From Bacteroidales bacterium (lineage in GTDB: Bacteria > Bacteroidota > Bacteroidia > Bacteroidales > ML635J-15), in the NCBI GenBank assembly GCA_028696755.1, contig JAQVGK010000219.1, forward strand, positions 1 to 6,229: DNA of 6,229 nucleotides. Direction: 5' to 3'. The translations under genes and the position numbers were made by a program. Shown here piece by piece: positions 1 to 5,441 of this stretch. The notes beneath the pieces were generated by a model. It was not told where the DNA came from. It was given only the letters and a program-made list of their open reading frames with translations, and ran no database searches. Every line of letters begins with the position of its first letter. Within the stretch, counting starts at the first letter, position 1.

Positions 1-128
1 CACGCCTATGGGACAATAGCCTAATTTGGAGCAATTTGGAGGTTTTTCTCCCGCATTAGCTTTTGTGTTGTGCGACAAAGAATACGCCCGCCAATCGGCT
101 ACTGCCCATAGCCTCGGTCGTTAGCACC
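1..128. other. attC-like recombination site 1 (5' end cut by window edge)
   Basis: This is an imperfect palindrome. The left arm at 5-21 (core CTATGGG then TAGCC) pairs with the right arm at 97-113 (GGCTA, then CCCATAG), with one bulged A near 13 and one A/C mismatch on the top strand. The right end reads TCGTTAGCACC, so a GTT-type core site (R'-like) lies at 120-126. The matching AAC-type left core is expected just before base 1; the first base C could be its last base. The loop holds a small hairpin, GGAG at 38-41 with CTCC at 48-51 around a run of five T. Its sequence relation to the other two sites is weak, but the architecture is the same. It bounds cassette 1 on the left. It could instead be a non-mobile intergenic repeat. 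Confidence 0.55.
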
Positions 129-1303
129 AATTAAAACAAAGAATCACTTTAAATCAATTTTTTATAAAAAGTATGAATAATTCAGATAATCACTCTCACG
201 AAGTTCCAAGCCTAAGAAACGTTGATAAAGCTTTTTACATTGGAATTGGACTAAATTCAATATTTACACTTATTGAATTTATTGTAGGCTATAGCACCAA
301 CTCATTGGCTTTGATTGCAGATGCTAGTCATAACTTAAGTGATGTCGCAAGTTTAATAATCTCATTAATCGGAATGAAATTAGCACAAAAATTGTCTACA
401 AAACTTTATACATATGGTTACAAAAAAGCTTCTATTATGGCTTCTCTTATCAATGCTATCTTATTAATTGTAATTGTTGTAGGTATCGCAAAAGAAGCTA
501 TTGAAAGATTTGATACTGTACCAGAAGTTGTTGGAAAAGTTATCATTTTTACGGCTTTAATAGGAGTATTTATAAATACTGTTTCTGCATTTCTATTTTA
601 CAAAGGACAGAAAGATGACATTAATATTAAAGGTGCTTTTTTACATCTTTTGGTAGATGCGTTAGTTTCTGTTGGCGTTGTAATTTCAGGTATCGTAATT
701 TACTACACAAATTGGAATGTTATTGACCCCGTTATCAGTTTAATTATTGCTGTTGTAATTCTTATTTCTACTTGGGGACTACTTAAAGAAAGTATAAAAC
801 TTGCCGTGGACGGGGTTCCTCAAAATATTGACTTTGATAAAATTAATATCCTTCTGAATAATCATAAACAAATTCAGGAAGTTCACCACCTACATATTTG
901 GGCATTGAGTAGTACCGAAAATGCTTTGACAGTTCACATTATACCAAAAGAAAATGTTAAATTAGAAGACACCTTGGCAATTAAAAAAGATATTAAAGAA
1001 GAATTAATACATAAAAATATTCAACATATAACAATTGAATTTGAAAAGAAATCAGATGATTGTCAAGATAAAGAATGTTAATTTATTGTGATAACAAAAG
1101 AATGAAATATTAAGTAAAAGAGTAAATAACAGGTGCTAACAAAATGTATAGTTCATAGCGGTTTAGTAGTAAATTCAGGAGGTATAGCTCTTTTTGGTCT
1201 CCGCCAAATCTGCCGATTTGACTATTAAAGGAAGCAAATTTGGCTCATTGCGTAATTTGAATATTATCGCTTTGAAGTCCGCTACGAAACCATACATAGG
1301 CCG
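121..1303 (+). mobile_element. Putative gene cassette 1 (CDF cation exporter)
   Basis: This is a single-gene unit running from the TT of the core site in site 1 to the G of the core site in site 2, about 1.18 kb. Its first bases, read with the preceding G, are GTTAGCACC. They are a 9/9 reverse complement of GGTGCTAAC at 1132-1140, the left core of its own closing site. In integron cassettes this match arises because the two ends are joined in the excised circle. The gene fills most of the unit, with a leader of about 50 bases and the recombination-site-like palindrome after the stop. No integrase is in the window, so mobility is inferred. Confidence 0.5.
173..1081 (+). CDS. CDF-family cation (probably zinc) efflux transporter, CzcD/ZitB type
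   Basis: This 302-residue protein is an inner-membrane proton-coupled metal exporter of the cation diffusion facilitator family. Six membrane segments can be read at about 20-40, 46-67, 86-107, 121-143, 155-177 and 184-203, followed by a cytoplasmic ferredoxin-like domain from about 210 to 292 with the family-like VHHLHIWALSS stretch at 237-247. The metal site is formed by H53 and D57 in segment 2 (DASHNLSD) and H158 and D162 in segment 5 (HLLVD). That H-D-H-D set is known for zinc-preferring CzcD/ZnT-like members. A short HSH lies at the N-terminus, and the protein ends in a Cys-containing acidic tail (DDCQDKEC). The length is normal for the family. The ATG is preceded by A/T-rich sequence without a Shine-Dalgarno, as is usual in Bacteroidota. 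It is the only gene of cassette 1. The family is near certain; the zinc substrate is inferred from the residues. Confidence 0.95.
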   Translation: MNNSDNHSHEVPSLRNVDKAFYIGIGLNSIFTLIEFIVGYSTNSLALIADASHNLSDVASLIISLIGMKLAQKLSTKLYTYGYKKASIMASLINAILLIVIVVGIAKEAIERFDTVPEVVGKVIIFTALIGVFINTVSAFLFYKGQKDDINIKGAFLHLLVDALVSVGVVISGIVIYYTNWNVIDPVISLIIAVVILISTWGLLKESIKLAVDGVPQNIDFDKINILLNNHKQIQEVHHLHIWALSSTENALTVHIIPKENVKLEDTLAIKKDIKEELIHKNIQHITIEFEKKSDDCQDKEC

Positions 1304-1311
1304 TTGTAGGG
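1132..1311. other. attC-like recombination site 2
   Basis: This palindrome of about 180 bases lies between two genes. The left core GGTGCTAAC is at 1132-1140 and the right core GTTGTAGGG at 1303-1311. Inside them the left arm 1144-1161 (ATGTAT...CATAGCGG) pairs with the right arm 1279-1297 (CCGCTACG...ATACAT), with one bulged base and two A/C mismatches that become G.T on the bottom strand. The arm sits 3 bases from the left core and 5 bases from the right core. The loop of about 117 bases contains smaller hairpins: CAAATC 1205-1210 with GATTTG 1215-1220, and GGAG 1178-1181 with CTCC 1199-1202. It shares AGTAGTAAATTCA (1165-1177) and TTTGAAGTCCGC (1271-1282) with site 3. It is longer than most classical attC sites. 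A non-mobile intergenic repeat is the alternative. Confidence 0.6.
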
Positions 1312-1337
1312 CATGCTAAAAAAACCGACAGAGTAAC

Positions 1338-2288
1338 ATGAAACATTACTTGATTTACATATTAACACTAATTACAAATCTCACATTCGGACAGATATCT
1401 GCTGATACGATTACTAATTGGCAGATTTACAAGGATAATGAGCTAATACTTGCTGGAAATGTAGTAATGGATAATGCAATGTTGCCATCAGCGATAATTA
1501 ATACACAAGACAAATTTGAGAATATTAAGATTGATTTCTTGTACGATTTCTATTCAGGTGATATTGAGCGAAAAATTGACTTTTACTTTGATAACAAACG
1601 GATTGGAGAATATAAAGCCAAGGGTTCTGCAAGAGAATCAATAAACATCCCCAAAGATTTCATTGATGGGGCTTTTAAAAATCATTTAGACAAACAAATA
1701 CAAATTCGATACACAGATAATAAATACAATAAGACTGGCATTCCAATTGGACAGATTATTTTCACTAAATCAAATTGTATCGCCAAACAAAACATAGATA
1801 AGTCATTAATTGAAACTGGAGAATTCAAAAATTACTTTCGCTATGATTTAGGTGCTTTTTATTTTTATAACGGCAGATTTGAAAATAATTTGTCATATAA
1901 AATCCAACAAAAAGACAATGGGACAATAGTTTACACACGAAATGACTCTTTGTCTGATGCAATGATTTTAAAACCTAAATTTTTCATTAACCCTGATAAA
2001 ACAACAATATTAATTATGATTGAGGTTGCAGCGGAATATAGCTGGGGTCAAGAAATAATACTGATTAAAAATCAAAAAATTAAATATCTTGGTTACTTGG
2101 ATTACACGGTAGATAAGGACAATGGAGAATCAATTTCTGATTACTGTGATTTCCTTTGTGAAACTGGTAAATTGACAATGATATTTAAGGACGTTCCGTT
2201 TATTTATTGGCCTGATGAATCCAATGTGATAAATGGGAAAGATTTAAAATTTGAGATAACAGATAATGAAATTAAAAGAATAAAATAA
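1338..2288 (+). CDS. Exported protein of unknown function (cassette 2 cargo)
   Basis: I do not recognise this 316-residue protein. It begins with a signal peptide (hydrophobic core about 4-16) ending in TFG|Q, with cleavage expected after G18, a common Bacteroidota signal peptidase I site. The mature part has no further membrane segment and is probably periplasmic or surface-associated. Two halves can be guessed. Residues 20-145 look rich in beta strands and begin with a WQIYKDNELI stretch. Residues 155-316 contain many aromatic residues and a WPDESN turn at 291-296. The three cysteines are C147, C270 and C274. No catalytic motif stands out. GC content is low (about 27 % in one 60-base line sampled), well below the genes from 2433 onward. 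The stop codon is 8 bases before the core of site 3. The reading frame is convincing; the function is unknown. Confidence 0.85.
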   Translation: MKHYLIYILTLITNLTFGQISADTITNWQIYKDNELILAGNVVMDNAMLPSAIINTQDKFENIKIDFLYDFYSGDIERKIDFYFDNKRIGEYKAKGSARESINIPKDFIDGAFKNHLDKQIQIRYTDNKYNKTGIPIGQIIFTKSNCIAKQNIDKSLIETGEFKNYFRYDLGAFYFYNGRFENNLSYKIQQKDNGTIVYTRNDSLSDAMILKPKFFINPDKTTILIMIEVAAEYSWGQEIILIKNQKIKYLGYLDYTVDKDNGESISDYCDFLCETGKLTMIFKDVPFIYWPDESNVINGKDLKFEITDNEIKRIK

Positions 2289-2295
2289 AGCACGA

Positions 2296-2430
2296 CCCTA
2301 CAACAATGTATATAGCAAATAGGCGTGACAGTGGTAAATTCAACGGTTGTAGCCCGCTCCAACTTCATCTCGGTTTGATAGGTTTGAAGCCCGCAATCGC
2401 CTACTTGCCATATACTAACCGTTAAATAGC
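2296..2430. other. attC-like recombination site 3
   Basis: This is the clearest of the three palindromes. The left core CCCTACAAC is at 2296-2304 and the right core GTTAAATAGC at 2421-2430; GTTAAAT fits the integron GTTRRRY consensus exactly. The left arm 2308-2325 and the right arm 2398-2415 match at 16 of 18 positions. Both mismatches are A against C on the top strand, so the bottom strand would pair throughout, using G.T wobbles. The left spacer to the core is 3 bases and the right spacer 5, as in site 2. The core-to-core length of 130 bases is within the range of known attC sites. AGTGGTAAATTCA (2330-2342) and TTTGAAGCCCGC (2383-2394) are shared with site 2. Confidence 0.6.
2379..2386 (+). 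promoter_or_regulatory. Possible -7 promoter box (TAGGTTTG) inside site 3
   Basis: TAGGTTTG matches the Bacteroidota -7 consensus TAnnTTTG exactly and lies 47 bases before the start codon of the lyase-like gene. No TTTG -33 box is found about 19-20 bases upstream; the nearest TTG is at 2347-2349, too far away. The box also overlaps a motif conserved between sites 2 and 3, so the match may serve the site's own structure. It is a weak call. Confidence 0.2.
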
Positions 2431-2432
2431 TT

Positions 2433-3227
2433 ATGAAAACTCTAAAATTAATCGGATTATTGTTATTAACACTGGTCGGTTGTGATGATCAAGCTCCTCA
2501 ACCAACCGATTACGTGCTGCTCAACACCGATTTTGAATCGGAAGCTATTTTTCCGCCGTGGGAAAAACAAGGTAATCCTGAATCGTTTGCTATTGTCACA
2601 GAAGATCCCCGCAAAGGAACGTACTGCGCTAAATTCACTATTGATGCTGGGGAACTATGGGCATCACCTTACTCGGGCCTAGAAAGAGCACGAAGCGAAA
2701 TTCAACACTACAAAGTGGCGCCTGCACAACAGGAACTGTATTACGCCTGGAGCCTCAAAATTCCAACGGATTACATCGAAAGTTCCGATTGGCAAGTGGT
2801 AGGTCAGTTTCACGATCAACCAGATTACGCCAACGGCGAAAGTTGGGCCAATTATCCCGGTCACTTCCCTCCTGTTTCATTCACATACAAAAATGGCAAA
2901 ATTGGCTTGACTATTCATCATCCATTTGAAACTGGTACAACCGTAATTAGTGAACGCGCCATCACCAAAGGTGTGTGGAATGATATTGTTTTACGGATTT
3001 ATTGGTCCACCACATCGGACGGTTACATCGAAGCGTGGATTAATAATACTCCGATGACGGATAGTTCGGGAAAAATAACCCGATATCAATGTCGCAATTT
3101 ATACAACAGCAGTGGAAATTACTTAAGACTAGGGCTTTATCGGTCAATTGAGATAACCACCACAAACTCCGTCTATTACGACGAGATAAAATCAGGTCTC
3201 ACGTTTGCCGATGTCGCCAACGATTGA
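2433..3227 (+). CDS. Polysaccharide lyase (heparin-lyase-I-like jelly roll) lipoprotein
   Basis: This 264-residue protein probably cleaves an acidic polysaccharide outside the inner membrane. A type II signal peptide ends in the lipobox LVGC (lipid-carrying C17). The D18-D19 that follow resemble the acidic signals that send Bacteroidota lipoproteins to the cell surface. From about 28 to 258 the sequence looks like the heparin lyase I/PL13-PL20-like jelly-roll family (Pfam Polysacc_lyase, recognised by eye). Relevant stretches are ERARSEIQ 84-91, YYAWSLKIP 103-111, VVGQFHDQPD 122-131, PPVSF 146-150, NGKIGLTI 154-161, VWNDIVLRIYW 181-191, YLRLGLYR 230-237 and VYYDEIKSG 247-255. The substrate cannot be told, and there are no SusC/SusD neighbours. 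The start lies 11 bases after the core of site 3. GC content, about 43-52 % in sampled lines, is clearly higher than in the cassette genes before it. The family assignment is likely and the activity is inferred. Confidence 0.82.
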   Translation: MKTLKLIGLLLLTLVGCDDQAPQPTDYVLLNTDFESEAIFPPWEKQGNPESFAIVTEDPRKGTYCAKFTIDAGELWASPYSGLERARSEIQHYKVAPAQQELYYAWSLKIPTDYIESSDWQVVGQFHDQPDYANGESWANYPGHFPPVSFTYKNGKIGLTIHHPFETGTTVISERAITKGVWNDIVLRIYWSTTSDGYIEAWINNTPMTDSSGKITRYQCRNLYNSSGNYLRLGLYRSIEITTTNSVYYDEIKSGLTFADVAND

Positions 3228-3253
3228 TTGATTTAATGAACAATATAAATTTA
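3223..3253 (+). promoter_or_regulatory. Probable tpx promoter (Bacteroidota type)
   Basis: ATTG at 3223-3226 (consensus TTTG) and TAAATTTA at 3246-3253 (consensus TAnnTTTG) are separated by 19 bases, the normal spacing for the Bacteroidota primary sigma factor. Each box has one mismatch. The -33 box overlaps the end of the lyase-like gene. Transcription would begin around 3259-3262, giving a leader of only about ten bases. The surrounding A/T-rich stretch makes chance matches easier. Confidence 0.35.
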
Positions 3254-3270
3254 ATTTAAAAACAAGTATT

Positions 3271-3768
3271 ATGACAAAAATCACATTAAAAGGTAACGCT
3301 ATAACTACAAGTGGAGCATTACCCAAAATAGGAAGCCTAGCTCAGGATTTTAAATTGATAGCTACCGATTTAACGATTAAAACACTGAGTGACTTTAAAG
3401 GAAAGAAATTAGTGTTAAACATTTTCCCAAGTATCGATACAGGAACCTGTGCAGCGTCAGTGCGGAACTTTAATAAAGCAGCTGCCAATCTTACTAATAC
3501 AAGCGTGCTTTGTATTTCCAGAGATTTGCCATTTGCCCAAGCTCGATTTTGTGGCGCAGAAGGCATTGAAAATGTGTTTATGCTGTCAGATTTTAAGACA
3601 GGGCAATTTGGCAAAGATTACGGTTTAGAAATTGTAGATGGCCCACTAGCCGGTTTACATTCCAGATGCATCGTTGTAATTAATACTGAAGGTAAGGTAA
3701 TTTATACAGAACAAGTAGCCGAAATTACGGAAGAGCCAAACTACAAGTTGGCTTTAGAAAGTTTATAA
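3271..3768 (+). CDS. tpx: Thiol peroxidase Tpx (atypical 2-Cys peroxiredoxin)
   Basis: This 165-residue enzyme reduces hydrogen peroxide and organic hydroperoxides in the cytoplasm using thioredoxin. The peroxidatic cysteine C60 lies in PSIDTGTCAASVRNFN (53-68) with T57 beside it. The resolving cysteine C94 lies in CISRDLPFAQARFCGAEG (81-98), and C81 is a third cysteine at the place of a non-essential one in E. coli Tpx. R132 in GPLAGLHSRC (124-133) fits the conserved active-site arginine. The length agrees with the usual 165-168 residues, and there is no signal peptide. The first ATG fits the family N-terminus. It has its own likely promoter, and a strong hairpin follows 16 bases after the stop, so it is probably transcribed alone. 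Identity is essentially certain. Confidence 0.97.
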   Translation: MTKITLKGNAITTSGALPKIGSLAQDFKLIATDLTIKTLSDFKGKKLVLNIFPSIDTGTCAASVRNFNKAAANLTNTSVLCISRDLPFAQARFCGAEGIENVFMLSDFKTGQFGKDYGLEIVDGPLAGLHSRCIVVINTEGKVIYTEQVAEITEEPNYKLALESL

Positions 3769-3784
3769 AACCACTCACAACAAA

Positions 3785-3814
3785 AGCTACACTGCCTTAA
3801 AACGCAGTGTAGCT
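3785..3814 (+). terminator. Hairpin after tpx (likely terminator or 3' stabiliser)
   Basis: This is a perfect 11-bp inverted repeat, AGCTACACTGC (3785-3795) and GCAGTGTAGCT (3804-3814), around an 8-base loop. There is no run of T on the + strand after it, only AGCTTGTT, so it departs from the classical intrinsic form. Read on the - strand, the stem is followed by TTTGTTG, but no - strand gene is present. Its position, 16 bases after tpx and 33 before the next start, favours an end of transcription or RNA stabilisation. Confidence 0.6.
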
Positions 3815-3847
3815 AGCTTGTTATGAGGAAATTTAAAAATACCAATT

Positions 3848-4864
3848 ATGAAAAAAATTTGGATTCTCTCTTTGCTTTTCACAATTGGATTGTCAATTAA
3901 TGCCAATCCGATTGCTTTACCAACTATTGAGATTTCGGAACTTTATTTTGACGAATCTGATAATTGGAAACTCGAATTGGGTTATTTTTATATCAATCCT
4001 GAAGGTTATACTTTTGACAGTCTATTCATATCTTCCTCCGAGGATACAGCTAAACTAGCCGATTATTTATTGATAGGCGAAATGGGGCAACTCGTACTTA
4101 CGCCAGATAGTCTGACCACAAATTTTAGAATTAATAGATTAGGAGATACCATAAAAGTAATTTCTTATACGCATGGAATGCAGTTTGAGGATAATTTAAT
4201 ATTTGGCAATCTATCAGGATCCTCAATAAATTATCCACGGCCAGGACAATCCATTAGCAAATATGGACGATGTTACACCAAAGATAATTCCCCAACAATT
4301 GGATTGCCTAATGATACGCTTGGCATTTATGGAACGGTGAAAGGAGTTATTTACGACCTATATTCTGAACCAGTAAAAAACAGAGAATTTAGATTAGACA
4401 ACTATTTTGAAACTTCTGAAAATGGCGAGTATTCTACCAGAGTGTATTCAAAACCGTCAACATGGAGTTATCTTGATTATAAAACATTGCCATATGCAAC
4501 AACGTCTGTATCAATAACTGAAATTTCTTATACCATGGAACCTGATTCCGTAGTCGAAATGGATATTTATTTACTAAATACGTTGGCAAATGGAATTCAT
4601 GAAATAAACATGGCAAATACTCCAATTTCTGTTTACCCAAATCCGATAATAAAAAACGGGGAGCTCAAAATCAATATAGATTTGCCAATTATAACCTCGG
4701 ACATTTATATAGAAATTAGCGACCTCAATGGCAGAATTATTAAGAAGAAGAAAATTAATCAGATTCAAAGTACAATAACAGCTCCCAATATAAGTGGATT
4801 TTATATTGTTCGGACTATGCTTGATTCAGAGATTATTTCGTCCAACAGAATACTGGTAAAATGA
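3848..4864 (+). CDS. Exported protein with C-terminal T9SS type A sorting domain
   Basis: This 338-residue protein has a signal peptide at 1-19 (MKKIWILSLL..., likely cleavage after INA|N). It ends in a type A sorting domain at about 258-338: ISVYPNP at 260-266, a strand pair IYIEISDLNGRII at 286-298, and GFYIVR at 317-322, finishing with NRILVK. That domain is known to direct export across the outer membrane by the type IX system, followed by cleavage and surface attachment or release. The front part from 26 to 155 (IEISELYFDESDNWKLEL near the start, DNSPTIGLPND at 146-156) vaguely resembles lamin-tail-like repeats of Bacteroidota surface proteins. Residues 158-200 look like a carboxypeptidase-regulatory-like beta domain (GTVKGVIYD...NGEYSTRV). 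No catalytic residues are evident. Its stop overlaps the next start by 4 bases. The targeting call is strong; the role of the passenger is unknown. Confidence 0.9.
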   Translation: MKKIWILSLLFTIGLSINANPIALPTIEISELYFDESDNWKLELGYFYINPEGYTFDSLFISSSEDTAKLADYLLIGEMGQLVLTPDSLTTNFRINRLGDTIKVISYTHGMQFEDNLIFGNLSGSSINYPRPGQSISKYGRCYTKDNSPTIGLPNDTLGIYGTVKGVIYDLYSEPVKNREFRLDNYFETSENGEYSTRVYSKPSTWSYLDYKTLPYATTSVSITEISYTMEPDSVVEMDIYLLNTLANGIHEINMANTPISVYPNPIIKNGELKINIDLPIITSDIYIEISDLNGRIIKKKKINQIQSTITAPNISGFYIVRTMLDSEIISSNRILVK

Positions 4865-5403
4865 ATAGATTGATTGTGATATTATTGATTGTGATCCCAA
4901 TAAATGTATTGGCTCAGCACAAACTTGAATTTGTTGGAGAAAAAATTGATTTCGCAATTAATAGCGACCAATTTACAATCAATGGGATTTATTATTTTGC
5001 AAATAACTCAGAACATGAAATTAAACAGACCATTTTATTCCCTTTTGCAAAAAACACAAATTCGACAACAGTTAAGCGAGTTTACAATTTGACTTATGGT
5101 GAAAACATTCCTTTTAAGGAATTACATAATGCGGTTGCCTTTAAAATTCTTGTTTTGCCCAAAGATACGGTAAAAGTTAATATCGCTTATGCTCAAAATA
5201 CAGTCAAAGAGAATATTTACATATTAGAATCAACTCAGACTTGGGGCCACGCTCTAAAAAAAGCTGATTATTCATTGACCTTTGACGCGTCAGTTCAAAT
5301 TGATAGTTTGTCTATAAAATCGGATTCGTTGATTAACAATGTCTATTATTGGAAAAGAAAAGATTTTTATCCGAATGAAAATTTTAAAGTCTGGATTAAA
5401 TAA
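4861..5403 (+). CDS. Small exported protein of unknown function, coupled to the T9SS protein
   Basis: This 180-residue protein has a signal peptide (hydrophobic core about 4-16, cleavage expected at VLA|Q after A18). The mature part appears all-beta: KLEFVGEKIDFAINSDQFTINGIYYFANNSEHEIKQ contains alternating strands, and LPKDTVKVNIAYAQNT at 99-114 looks like a second set. The layout resembles Bacteroidota and Firmicutes proteins in which a strand-rich domain describes a folded surface or periplasmic module, but I cannot name a family. It has no cysteines and no sorting domain, so it probably stays in the periplasm or at the outer membrane. The start ATG overlaps the TGA of the upstream gene (ATGA), which points to translational coupling and joint expression with the T9SS-sorted protein. 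Confidence 0.85.
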   Translation: MNRLIVILLIVIPINVLAQHKLEFVGEKIDFAINSDQFTINGIYYFANNSEHEIKQTILFPFAKNTNSTTVKRVYNLTYGENIPFKELHNAVAFKILVLPKDTVKVNIAYAQNTVKENIYILESTQTWGHALKKADYSLTFDASVQIDSLSIKSDSLINNVYYWKRKDFYPNENFKVWIK

Positions 5404-5441
5404 ATGGAACGACGAAAAAACAACCATAAAACATGCCAATT

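Larger units (their letters stand above)
1304..2421 (+). mobile_element. Putative gene cassette 2 (exported protein of unknown function)
   Basis: This single-gene unit runs from the TT of the core in site 2 to the G of the core in site 3, about 1.12 kb. Its beginning GTTGTAGGG (1303-1311) is a 9/9 reverse complement of CCCTACAAC (2296-2304), the left core of its own closing site. After a one-base bulge the match continues as CATGCT against AGCACG with a single mismatch. By contrast the left and right cores within site 2 agree only in AAC/GTT. The pairing is therefore specific to the cassette and not to the repeat copy, which is the integron pattern. The coding sequence starts 34 bases into the unit and stops 8 bases before the closing core. 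Confidence 0.5.

Noticed and set aside
1132..1311. Insertion sequence remnant or MITE
   Set aside because: No flanking target-site duplication is seen, and the outer bases pair with the start of the neighbouring unit and not with the other end of the same copy.
1082..1337. Riboswitch or metal-responsive leader for the flanking genes
   Set aside because: The structure is explained by the palindrome shared with two other intergenic regions, and no known riboswitch core was recognised.
1..2430. CRISPR array
   Set aside because: The repeats are about 1 kb apart, palindromic, diverged and separated by genes, not short direct repeats with uniform spacers.
2482..2929. Open frames of 66 and 90 codons on the + strand inside the lyase-like gene, and one of 61 codons on the - strand
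   Set aside because: They lie wholly within a gene with a clear lipobox and family motifs, and their translations look like out-of-frame peptides without domains or plausible leaders.
3342..3614. 90-codon open frame on the - strand
   Set aside because: It is antisense to tpx, whose active-site motifs are unmistakable in the + frame.
4434..5092. Short open frames of 62-68 codons on both strands
   Set aside because: They are out-of-frame readings over the T9SS-sorted protein and its coupled neighbour, with no independent support.
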